From the NCBI RefSeq assembly GCF_051622035.1, contig NC_135358.1:16774501-16838500 (forward strand): a stretch of DNA of 64,000 nucleotides. Reading direction: 5' to 3'. The stretch is from Arctopsyche grandis. Its lineage: Eukaryota; Arthropoda; Insecta; Trichoptera; Hydropsychidae. Shown in pieces: positions 23,045 to 34,385 of the stretch (positions within the stretch are counted from its first letter, which is position 1; every line of letters begins with the position of its first letter). The position numbers and the translations under genes are program-made. The notes below the pieces were generated by a model, which was given only the letters and a program-made list of their open reading frames with translations, had not been told where the DNA came from and searched no databases.

Positions 23045-23117
23045 GCCGAAATAGCTCAGTTGGGAGAGCGTTAGACTGAAGATCTAAAGGTCCCTGGTTC
23101 GATCCCTGGTTTCGGCA
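23045..23117 (+). tRNA. tRNA-Phe(GAA): tRNA-Phe (anticodon GAA), intronless
   Basis: This is a complete 73-base cloverleaf. The acceptor stem GCCGAAA pairs with TTTCGGC and the discriminator base is A. The D arm contains box A, TAGCTCAGTTGG (23052-23063). The anticodon stem TTAGA/TCTAA encloses the loop CTGAAGA, with anticodon GAA at 23078-23080. The T arm contains box B, GGTTCGATCCC (23096-23106). CCA is not encoded, as in eukaryotic nuclear tRNA genes. A TTTTT terminator follows at 23122-23126. All stems pair without mismatches, unlike the tRNA-derived SINE heads nearby, so this is very likely functional. Its product decodes UUC/UUU codons in cytoplasmic translation. Confidence 0.98.
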
Positions 23118-23121
23118 TATG

Positions 23122-23126
23122 TTTTT
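23122..23126 (+). terminator. RNA polymerase III terminator of tRNA-Phe
   Basis: A run of five T begins four bases past the tRNA 3' end and is followed shortly by TTTT. That is the usual polymerase III stop signal. Confidence 0.9.
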
Positions 23127-23938
23127 GTTTTAAGAAAATATAATAAATTTTTATTTTATATTATATTACGAAATTTTTAGTAGCTAAAATCTGAAAAATC
23201 TGAAATTTCTTTTACATCTTGTATTTAAATTGTAGTTTTTGAAAAGTTCATATTCAAATACACTTCATAATTAAATAAAAAATTGATCGAAATTCAAGTC
23301 ATTTGGATCTATTTAATTTGGAATATTAAAAAAATCTCCGTATTGTTCCTCCAAAATGAACCATTCAATGAAAAATACTGGAATATTTTTGCACAACGTC
23401 CCCTCCCTTATATATACATATATGTATATATCCCCTCAAGCTACATGCCGAATACGAATGTACATAGGATTAATTAATGACATTCTTCGCTGCAAATATT
23501 TGTATCGTGGAATGCTTTCGTCGACGACGTTTGATCGGATCGTATTGAATTGAATAAATATAAATAATAATAAAAGCGTCGCTTTTGCCATTTCGCATAA
23601 ATCTTTAGCCTTTATTTCCAATTAAATTATTTATATACAAGCTTCTATTACCTCTACGCAGTAGTTAAATTAGTGTGCAAAGTGTGTTTGTGTGGTACTA
23701 GTATAATAGCTGTTTGTATGTGTCTAGTACCAAAACGTGTCTATTGTATCGCATTCACACTGCAATTTCAAAGGTATCTATGGATGCGTTTATAGACGGG
23801 CATAATACGTAGCTATTGTATGTATGCATATATATGTATGTAAAAGTGTTCGGTATGTATGTAAAATTTAGTATGTAAGTCAATAATCAAGACTTTGATT
23901 TCGAATCGGCGAGAAAAAATATCTACATACAATCTATG
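23127..23938. other. Unassigned stretch
   Basis: AT-rich, with several TACATATGTA tracts. Short open frames (60-79 codons) show no domain. Confidence 0.4.
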
Positions 23939-23940
23939 TA

Positions 23941-24781
23941 CATTATACTCTCGATTATCCGGGCTAATGCTGGGGAGGGAGGGCACGGATAATTGAAAAA
24001 CACGAATAATCCGAATCATCAAATTTTGACTTGGTTTCGAGTGAAATATCATATTAACAACACAAATTTTTGTTTCATACTTTTAATATTCATTATTTAT
24101 TAAGAAAAACGCTTAAAGTTAAGCAAATGTGTGGCCGTTAGTACCTATAGTTAGTACTACTGTTGCCAAAATATAAAAAAAATCTAGTCAACCAGCCAGA
24201 CGAAGCATCGAAGTTGTCTACTAATCCTAATTTTTCATGGAAAAACTTGGCTGTTTCCTTACACATTTGACCTCTAATTGGTATTCCTTCTGCTCATTTT
24301 TGATTTAACTATATGAGTATAGTTGCAACCAAATCTTCGTATCTTGACATTTTCATACTTTCGTTTCGAAGGACCTGCAGAGCTATCACAATCTCTCGCG
24401 AACGCCTCTAACTTATTTTTTTGTTTAACTATATTTCGAACAGGTATCTAAATCTGAAATATTTTCGAGTTAATAGCAAAAATAATAATTTCACACACAA
24501 AGTATTATAATTGATAATAATTAAACATACGTACATATGTTCGAAAAAAATTGGTCTGAATACACGCACTTGTTACTTCTTCGATGATCAAAAGCGACTG
24601 AAAGAATTGACGCAATGTTAAAATACATTCAAAAGGGGAACGAAAAACATTTCTGTGTGACATCATTTGTTTCAAATAACACGCATGTTTACGATAAGAA
24701 CAAAATTTAATTAATTTAAAAAAAATAATTAATATTTTTCAAGCACGGATAATCCGCACTCGAATAATCGAGAGCACACTG
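23941..24781 (-). mobile_element. Deleted pogo/Tigger-like DNA transposon
   Basis: The left end CATTATACTCTCGATTATCC and the inverted right end CAGTGTGCTCTCGATTATTC are imperfect inverted repeats of the CTCTCGATTATCCG type used by Tigger/pogo elements. Both sides are flanked by TA (23939-23940 and 24782-24783). A second inner pair, GGCACGGATAATTG and CGGATTATCCGTGCTTG, lies further in. At 841 bases it is far shorter than an intact Tigger (about 2-2.7 kb). It keeps only the N-terminal part of the transposase. Confidence 0.82.
24183..24455 (-). pseudogene. Broken Tigger/Jerky-like transposase, N-terminal DNA-binding part
   Basis: Translating the minus strand gives VRNIVKQKNKLEAFARDCDS and SAGPSKRK; then, after a one-base frame change, MKMSRYEDLVATILI, two stops, EGIPIRGQMCKETAKFF and HEKLGLVDNFDASSGWLTRF. 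This order matches the linker after the psq helix-turn-helix and the CENP-B-type helix-turn-helix of Tigger/Jerky-like transposases, which ends with the FxASxGWLxRF motif. At least one frameshift and two in-frame stops are visible. The DDE catalytic domain is absent. It lies within the TIR-bounded element at 23941-24781 and cannot make an active protein. Confidence 0.88.
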
Positions 24782-24783
24782 TA

Positions 24784-27474
24784 TAAGTATATAGTTTACA
24801 ATTCTATGTAGTCTGGTCGATGAAGGAATGAGTTAGTTTTAGTTACTGGTATACGTATATTGATTACTTGCTAATACTACGGTTAGATGAGCGATGTGAT
24901 TTAGCCTATTAACCCTTTAAAATTCGTAAACTCAATAGTTAGCACTGCTTCGATCGTTCCAAAGGCATTATTCAGTCTCGAAATACCATTACTGAATTTA
25001 AGCGATGCAATTCTGGGGTCTTGATCGGGTCAGAAACAGTTACTAGGTGATGTCGAGTGAATCGGTCGGGCAGGTTGTGGTACACAGACAAACTTGCTAA
25101 TGAACTTATCCCACCGGTTGGCACCCGTACCTCACAGTTTTGGCAACTTGTGCCATGTTTAAACTCGACTCACATTCGACGAGTTGTTGTTCGGTCATTC
25201 ATTTAGTGATTCTTACAAAATAGCATATCTGCCTGTAAGTTTGCATTCATTTTCAAATTAATCGATCGATAGTTGCAGGCCAGGCGGCCGAAAGGATGCC
25301 CAGACTCGCGGGTAAAGGTTAAAAATAATGGTGCACTCTGGGGAATGTTTTAGAGGGCACGAATTGTCTCATGGGATAGGTGTTTTTTTTTGACATTTAT
25401 TTCTATTGTATGTATTATGAAGGGGGTAGGAAGTGTTCATAGAGTGGAAATGATTTTTTATTGCTTATTTTATACCTATACAGTATTATCTCTATATAAA
25501 TATGTAATTGAAGATATACATATGTATAACAAACCAGGCTTCAAACTGAAACTGAACCGAAAACTAGAAAAACCGCTATTTTTTATCGGAACCGAACCGA
25601 AAAAATTTATCGATTTCAAAAAATTAAGAATTAATCACTTGAAGCTGAACCAAAAACCGAAAAAATCGTTATTCTTTCCAGGACGAAAACCGGAACCGAA
25701 CCGATTAATATTTTTTGACACGAACTGGAAAGAAAGAAATAACGGTACAAGATATTCATCATGTACATGTACATATGTATGTAGGCATATACATATAATA
25801 TATGCATGGACATAGATACTGTGTGGTTAAAATATAGAAAAAGTTGAAAAGTTCATTCAATTTTCTTGGTGATCGAATGTCATAGGAGGATACGATAGCT
25901 GAGATTTGTCATGATTTACTTTAATTTTTCGATTTTATTTTAGTTACTACATGAAACATCTTGGTTTAGTTACATATATAATATAATAATCAATAAAAAC
26001 ATATCCCTCCTACCCTATTACTTTCCATATATTTTAATTAAAGAGAGAATTTATCACTCATTAGACTTCAAAAAATCTACAAAATAATTAAGTCATAATA
26101 CATTAAAGTGACTGTTTGGATAGTTTATTAAAATTTAAGTTTCTCACTCCTAGGGCAATAGCTCCTAAGGTGATTAGTATTATAAAACTATTTTCTTAGA
26201 ACAGAGATTTAAATTAAAATTGCCATAGTGGATGACTTGCCTGAAATCAATGATGTGTTTAAAGGCTTTGCAAAATAATAAGACGCTTTTCATATTTATT
26301 TCGATAAGATTAATTTGTTTATTAGCTTTGCCAGATGTTGACAGAATAAAAATGCTACACGTGCGCTCGCTTCTAGATCTTTTTGATTTTGTTTATTTTT
26401 TATATCTATTATTTGTGATGTTATTCAAGTTTTACCGGACACTGTTTGCCATGTCGGTATTTGTAGAGTGATTGTCGGACATGGCCGCAGGGAAACGACA
26501 CGCTCTGTATGGCCGATTGAATGCCAAATGCTATTCTAGAAAAAGGTCAATTCGATTGAAAACCTACCTACATACATATACATTACTTTATATTTATTTA
26601 GGTTACAATATATCATGGGTGGCTAACATTATTAGGCAAGGGAGTCGCCATGAACAGTCAAAATTTCACTCAGATATCAAGGTATGGAGAAAAGTTTGTA
26701 TTGATGTAATTAAGTACAATGCACATAAATACAGGATTGAACACCTACATACATATATAAAACTGTATCGTCTACAACGTTTGGCAGATAACAAGTAAAT
26801 ATTTGTTTGGTATTATGTAGTTACTGAATTGTCCGATATCAATACATAATTAAACGTCCATCAGGGAAACACGTATACATAAGTATAAAAGTGTGTACAT
26901 ATGTATATACATGGTAAGATTTTGTAGCTGTGTATATTTTTATACAATATTTGTGAGTCATTATGTTTCATTTGGAAAATCGATCCGTCCGAAAAATTAG
27001 TTGTTTGTTCACCGGTCAGACAATTATTTGCTAAGAGATAGAGAGAGCGAGAAGAGGGGAGGGGGGAGTTGGGTCGGACCTTTGTTCAGAGGGGTGTGTA
27101 CCTCAGGGTAAGAACTTGTTAACAAGCCATACCGTTGAGATTTTAAGCCCTCGTATCTGGAACAGAAGACGTTAACCGAAGCTATCTCAATAGTGGAGGA
27201 TTTCGAACTCGTTAGCGTATACACAATACTTCTTAGTACAAAAGATTTTGTATTACGTTTTTGTATTACTATTCATAAGGTCGTGGGAATTATGTATTTA
27301 TCAAATTAAAAAAAAAATCTTACGCATAGTAAGTTTATACTTATTCTTTTTTGAAATTATTTTTTAACGAGTTGATGCTGAGCGGCGGCTATGGTATTAA
27401 ACTTGTACATATATAAACTTACATATATGTAGATTATAAATTTGAAATCATATTCAAATACTGTTGAAATATAG
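24784..27474. other. Long unassigned stretch
   Basis: 25540-25740 is a cryptic repeat of AACCGAAAA-like words that inflates a 141-codon frame at 25390-25815. A 108-codon plus-strand frame at 26472-26798 follows a TTATTTAG acceptor-like site at about 26600, but no family was recognised. 27030-27070 is purine-rich (GAGAGA/GGGGAG). A GC-balanced patch lies at about 27070-27230. No gene can be supported. Confidence 0.4.
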
Positions 27475-27640
27475 TAGGTAGGATGGTTTTGCCAATTTGA
27501 TAAGCAATCATTTCAACAATTATATCGGATAAATTGCCAAACTCTGATAGGAAACGATCGAGTTGGAGTCAAAAATATAAATAAGCTCGAACCCGAGAGG
27601 TTTCGAGTTATTAGCATTAACGCAACCATCTAGCTACACG
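27475..27640 (-). repeat. tRNA-derived SINE, head and body, minus orientation
   Basis: The minus strand reads a head with ACCTCTCGGGTTCGAGCTT (box B-like), then GACTCCAACTCGATCG, TCAGAGTTTGGCAATTTATC and TTGTTGAAATGATTG. There is no 3' hairpin. Confidence 0.68.
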
Positions 27641-30556
27641 CTGGATTACTTGGGTCGGTATACTTGAGTTCGCGTGCTTGAGTCGAATATATGTAAATAC
27701 ATAAATGCATATGTTTAAGTTGGCATGTTGAGTAAAACTGCGATCGAACGATATTTCGTTTCGGCGTTTTGAGTCATTGAACACCCTTATCTCGTGTCCC
27801 CTCATAAATTAAATGCTAAATTTATGTTATTGTATTAAATAAAAAAATAAAGATTGTTGGTTGACAAACAAGGAAAAATTATAAATGATGAATAGTGAAA
27901 AACGTTCTCAATTTTGATTTCCATGGTGTACACTGACTTTGAAATACAGTTACTAAGTTAACTACGTACTTGATTTAGTGAATATATACGTATATATACC
28001 TACTTTACTCGAACTATATAATGTCTGATCTTTAAAGTTGTATATTTCAGTTTATTGGAAAAAGTAATCCATTTTGATTAAAAGACAGACAGACTAAAAG
28101 ATTGACAGACTACTTGATCTAATGAAAAGTATTCGCCAACGTATTCGATTTAAAAACTAAAATGAGGCTCTCATCTTGCCAGAAATAAATTTTTATTTTG
28201 CTGTTTACATCGTTTCAATCTTGATTAAGTTAAGACGCTTTGAGGTTTTCTCGGAATGATTCACCTTCACCGTTGAGAACGTGCGTGTTTATTCCGTTCG
28301 ATTATGATGCGTGGGGTTTGCGTTGAGAGTAAACATCAATTCGGGATCACGTTCTCTCGAAATCATCGTAAGTAATTTTGCAAACTATTTACCCAGAGAA
28401 GTCAGGAAAATAAAGCACCGTTCTGAATACCGATATGCGGCACCGTTTTTATGCCTCAAATATAACGCCCGGAGGGGTTTTCCCGGAGATTTTCCGAAAA
28501 GAAATTGGGCGAATGTGGGTGGCTTACACTGGGAAGGGGCCAAATCACGGTTCGGTTCATTTTCGCGCGCGTCGTGTATTATTGTTTCACTTAAGTTTTC
28601 CCGGATGATGGGAAAAGCGTAGGCGTTTGGAAAAAGTTAGATTTATCATGTATGTATATGTGGCGGGGAAAGCTTGTTGTGTTAGGACTCGTAGAAGTTA
28701 ACTTTCACGCTCTTTTTGCTTTATTGGAAATTGTGTTTGGTCAACTTTCTTACGGCGATCATCGCACTTCATAAAAGTCGTGAACTCTGCCGACAAGCTT
28801 GTCTTAACCCTTTCGATGCGAAAAGTTTGCGTGTCATTGATTTTCAATGAATATTATTTTCCATAAAAGATCTCAAACGAATTTTGTTTGCTTGTAATTA
28901 AATTCATCCATTATGTTATATAATCAATCAATCTATTTTATAAAATAAAACGTGTACTTTGAATTACATTTTCAATTTATACCTGTATATTTTGCGATCG
29001 GAACTTACAAGGTTTTCACCTACATTATGCCGCCTTTCCCGAACATATTAAATAAATAAGAAAAAACATGTTTTCCGGGTGAATTCATTTAAGATGATGT
29101 GTAGAGATCATATTCATACGGTCCTATTTCAATTCTCAAATATTTTAATATACATATATGTACATACGCCAACCCATCAATCACGTCTAATTAAATTAAG
29201 TATTCTTATCAACTCAGAGGACGTGTGAACATGAGAAAATATTAAATAAGTCTGACTCAAAAAGGAATTTTGTTGGACAACAAACATCTACGGTGATTGA
29301 TGATAATTTTTTTCATACAAAATTTAATAATCCCCAATGAGTATCGATACTGATATTCACTTTTAAATTGTATTTTAAAACAATAAAATATATAAATTGA
29401 TTATTTCATTGTGTTGATTCAGAACAAAAGGATACAAATACTTACATACCATGTATAATATAACATACACAGTTAATGCTTTGAAAGGTTTAAGTATTTT
29501 GACATTCTGTATAATAAATCAAACGGTGTACTTGACTAAATTGCAAGTAAGCACAATGGATGTGAAGTGTTAAAATTAAATTTTATCAAATGCATTGGCG
29601 CTGGGGCGTATTGATTTCAGTCAACTTTAGTGGTTGCCAACCATTGGAGAGGGCTGTTTATATGCTCGTGTTGGCCTTCCTCCAACAGGAAGTTGCATCT
29701 GCACGTCTGTCCGTAACATGGTTATGCGCCGGAAGCAGTCTCACAAAAGGAAATGAATCGATGAATGAATTGGCTTTTATTACGCAAAATAATATATATA
29801 ATAAATATTGCAATTTTACATCATGAAAAACTCCTCCATAAAAGTTACAAGGAATTCTGTGGGTTAAGTCGAAAAATATGTACCTCTTAAAAAATTTAAG
29901 TAAAAAAAGTTTAAGATAAGAAGACCCGTCGTGTACCCATTATGAATTCATCGCGTACAAATTGAAAGAAAAAAGAAACTTTTTCTGCGATAAAGAAATC
30001 CATCCGTTACGGGCTCGGGTCCATACCCGATCTGGTCCATAGATAATACACCCGACGAAATTAATCTGCGCAATCGAGACGACCTTTTTCAGAACATTTT
30101 TTTCAGCGCGTATTTTCGACTACCTACGAATTACGAATTTTCAAAACTGTATTTTAACAGAATCGGATTAAATTTGTCCCGCAAGATGGCGAATCATCGA
30201 ATAAATTCAGTTACAAAAAGCGAAAGCTCTGCACCATCGATAAATTTTCATAATATTAGTGGGTTACGTTAAAAATTCGGGAGGACATGCAACATTGAAA
30301 ATATTAAAATACTGGAAACGTGCAAATTAGCATGTTCAAAAATGACGATTCGACTTCTATAAGGCGACTTGGAAAACTGAAGGTGAGCAACATATGTATG
30401 TATGTATGTATGTATTTAGTTATGAGACAGGTTTTAAAATACCTATAATAAGATCTATGTAATATCAAAAACATACATCCTTTTGATTTCCATGTGAGTA
30501 AATTATTAAATTTATTTTTTAAGTTTATTATATGTAGGGGACTGACACTCTAAGGT
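27641..30556. other. Long unassigned stretch with GC-balanced islands
   Basis: The island at about 28240-28680 carries a 103-codon plus-strand open frame (28311-28622) that has no ATG at its start and no known domain. A second island lies at about 29585-29770, and a third, at about 29920-30260, contains dense CGA/TCG words. None matches a repeat elsewhere in the window. They could be conserved non-coding DNA. Confidence 0.38.
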
Positions 30557-31860
30557 AGGGTTTCCCAAACTACATATGTTCCGCGGAGCCTAAATAGATA
30601 TTTCACAAAAATTTGGAGTAAATTAAAAAAAAAATGCCTCGGTTTACCCTATTCCTCATTTTTAAAATTTCATTAAATTTTGTTTCTAAAATCATTTTAA
30701 TCATTTAACTCGTTAGCAATGTTGCTTTGATTATTATTGAACACGAAGTCTACATACAGTATATGGGATCTTCTTTCGAGTATAATCGATCGTTTGGAAG
30801 CCGGTTTTTTGGCTCAAATTAACCGGCTTTTTAAGGTTTTCTTAAATTCCTGTTTTTTTCCTCAAAACTAACAATTATGAATTTCAAATTTCTCTGAATG
30901 ATCAAAAAAAATGTGTATATCTAAACTCTCTTAGGTAATAGGCGTATATTTCTTTGAACAGCAAAAAAAAAGGTACAGCACTTAGCGATTTCTTTGAGAT
31001 TTAGTAATGGGCGAAGACCAGGTCATAAACCAATACAATATTATTGAAAGTATGTAGTTTCAATTATCTACACAAGTTCATGTATAAAAGAATAGAAAAA
31101 AAATATTATCGCAAAACATTATTATCGCAAAAAAATTATTATCGCAAAACTTTACAAAAAAAAGTATGCTTTATGGCAAAATGCATGGGAATTTCCTGAA
31201 TATAATTGATTTTTCTTGAAGGAATTGGAAGCCCTTTAAGTTTTGTGACTACATACCTACTTTTTATTATGGTTTTAAAATGTTTGTGATATGCCATTTC
31301 CAATGAATTCGTTTTCGAAATTTGTAACGGTTTGACAAGCTTTTAGATTTTTAAGCTAAAACAGATGCGTAAAAATAACTTTGAAAAATGGAAATATTTC
31401 ATAGTTCACAACGTTGAGCGTACCAAATTCGTCTCAGCATTGTTCTTAATATCTATTCACGATTCCATAATTATAGATTTTTTACGAGGTAAGTCATTAT
31501 TTTTTTAATAATATATTCTTGATAATAGCTTATTTAAATCATTTAATTATTTGTGCGTATTTAGGATCTGCCACTTTACGGCTGTGATATATGTATGTAT
31601 GTATACTACAAATTGTATTATTTGTAATAATAATGATCTTATGAAAGTTCATAATGTTTATAACTCAATTTAATTTATAAAAAAACTTTTTTTTTTGCAT
31701 AATATAATATATGCAAATATATAATATGCGATATAAAAATTTAAAATAATCTTAATTTTCTGAAACCGCTGAAAGTGGGCCAACCGGCTTTTTATTTGTA
31801 AAAAAACCAAAAACTGGCTTTTTCTTCCGGGCGGTTTTTTGCAACCCCTACTCTAGAGCA
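30557..31860. repeat. Diverged repeat region with hAT-like end and GGTTTTTTGC ends
   Basis: AGGGTTTCCCAAACT and TTCCGCGGAGCC (30558-30590) resemble hAT terminal sequence. From 30798, GAAGCCGGTTTTTTGGC and ACCGGCTTTTTAAGG face similar words at 31780-31850 (CAACCGGCTTTTTATTTG, GGCGGTTTTTTGCAACCCC). At least one old element probably lies here, but its ends and type are not resolved. Confidence 0.35.
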
Positions 31861-34385
31861 GACCGAGTCTATGGATATGAGTAATGTTTATCGAAAGACA
31901 ATCATCAAGGGACTGTTAATAATTCATCAGTGTATTTATCACCCATTTTTACAACTTGTTAACTCCACATTTATTCATACAGAATTTGTTTGAATTGATA
32001 ATTTAGTATGTAATTTTTGTATTTGCTTAGCGATATATGTAATACGAATCAGTGAATCGTGCAGTGCTTGTTTTTTAGGAAACAACTGTGTATACTACGG
32101 TATACCATTGTAATAGGTGCTTTAGATGTCGACTGACGATATCGATCGAAAGTCGAACAGGCACAGCTCTTTGCTATACACGTCTGTCTGTAAATATTTG
32201 TGCACACTTTCTCGAACACACACCCAACGTTTCATTTTCGTAAGGTAAATCCTACCAGACACGCGCTTGTGTACAATTCGCTCGAGACTCCGCGAAAGCC
32301 TCCGGCTCCGAAACTGTACTGGGAATTGGGTTTTGTTAGATGCGCGCGTTCTATGTATGTATGTAGGTATGTATGCATTCACATAGTGTCGCACTAATAG
32401 ATATTTACTAGTAAGCTGTGTCGGAATAATAAACCTTTTGTTTTATACATTTATAATAAATTCTAGTGCCCGTCGTGGATCCGGTCGCCAGTGTATAAAT
32501 AGACTACGTGTAATCTGTTTGCAATACACAGATGAAATTTTATAAATGAATTTTGACTAGTCAAAATAAATAATATACATATGTATGTAAAAAAGTCTTT
32601 TACAATACACAGTACATATTATTTTTTTTAGATGAAAAAACTTTTCTGGCCAATATTTTCTCCCAGAACTAAGGTTACTAAATATTCGAATATGAAATAG
32701 CAAGCTTTAAAATATTTTAATAAAGTTTTAGAAAGGCAAAATATTATTAAACTTTCAACAGAATCTTAATCTGGTACATCGAATCGGATCGAATATACTG
32801 CAGGTAAAAAGATTTTTTTTTAAATTATGTATGTATGTACAGTTTTGAGTACTCTATACTGAACGCAAATTTAGTAATTAAAATATTATATTATATTATA
32901 CTGACAGTAAAATAATATTCTACTTAAAATAATATTATATTATAAAATAATATTACTATAGAAGTATGAAGCTATAAAAATTTCAACGAGAATATCGTCT
33001 TTATATGCAACAAATACATATCTCAGTGCCTTTGTATTAAGTTCATTGAAAATCAACTCTCTTGCTTTTAGAAAATTCGTAATTCCTCTATTTTAGAAGA
33101 ATTTAAATTTTAAGTTTTTAAATCAACCAATAAGCATTTCTTTTAAAAAGGCAAGATTAAACTTAAACTTAAAATTAAACAATATTAAAGGCAAGATATT
33201 TGCATGTAGTAGCTACTGCTGTCAACAATAAAATCAATACATAATTATACTACTGAAAACTAGGGTATAACAAACACGTAGTTCATATTCTTTCATTAAT
33301 AATTTCGATCGTTTTTCTTTCTTGGGATTCTATTGTTACGAAAGGCATTGTTGAGAAGCTGATCTCGAAGTCTTATCGTATTTTTTTGCAGACTTGAACC
33401 TCTTTTTCGAGCATATTAAAAGCTGCGAAATCTTTTGTGTTCACCACTACTGAGTAGAATTTTCTGATCGACAGATCAACTTATCATATCATAATACAAT
33501 TATAAAATAAATCATCACTTGAAAAATATAACACTATCCCTACGTATAATAACTATGTAAATTAACACTAACCTAAACATTCGCTTAATGCTTCGTCAAA
33601 TATTTTGCAGCCTTTCCGGACGTCAAAAAGATAACACCCGATAGATGGAAACCCAAATCGAATTTGTCAAGGAGTATCAGAATCTTTGGACGGGCCGGGC
33701 CACTTTGGTCGTATATGTACTCTTACACTGAGTGCGAAGGAAAGAGAAGTCATCCTTAAGGATATGCTTCCGGCAAAAATCTGACTCACACGTAATGGAG
33801 CGTGACGCGAACAGCCACCGTTCTCTATCGTCACTGGGACACTTTGGCTTGACATATCAATTTCATGGATATATTGGGATAGAATATGGCTGATTCTTAC
33901 ACGTTCTAAATGGTCAATTCAATATTGTATAAAATAATTTTATTTTAACTATAGTATTTAACTTCGATAGTCGATTAACTCTGAATCACGAAGTAACCAT
34001 CAATTGATCGGAACGCAAGGTATTATAGAGTTTGGAATGATTTATTATGTAGAAATTTTCGAAACTGTAAAATATATACTAAATATTTTTTTATCTATGA
34101 ATAAGTGAATCTTATGAAAAAGTATTTATTTTTTAATTTAATACATACAAAAAAAACGGCGCTATTAAAAAAAAAATATATCAAAATAATTCGCTCGTCG
34201 ATGATAATCCCAATAAAATAACAATAATATAAATAATTTAAAGAAATACATACATATGTGTGCAGGTCAATGCATAGTAGTAAAGCACATCAGTCGAGCA
34301 ACATTAATTTTATAATTGTTATTTTTGCTTCAATTATATAATTGAATAGAGAAATAATTTAGAGTTTTATCATTATTATTAGTTA
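31861..34385. other. Long unassigned stretch
   Basis: 32120-32400 is GC-balanced with open frames on both strands (65 and 90 codons). At 33604-33612 ATTTTGCAG, an acceptor-like site, precedes a plus-strand frame starting FPDVKKITPDRWKPKSNLSR that stops near 33757; the opposite strand is also open there. Neither could be tied to a protein family. The rest is AT-rich. Confidence 0.35.

Noticed and set aside
25390..25815. 141-codon plus-strand frame
   Set aside because: Built on degenerate AACCGAAAA words; Lys/Pro/Glu repeats with no known fold.
26100..26260. Possible mitochondrial insertion (minus strand reads SFIILITLGAIALGV)
   Set aside because: I could not match it to any insect mitochondrial protein, and the hydrophobic run is too short to support the claim.
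26472..26798. 108-codon plus-strand frame with an upstream acceptor-like site
   Set aside because: No recognisable domain, and the frame crosses TACATACATATAC tracts; not strong enough to call an exon.
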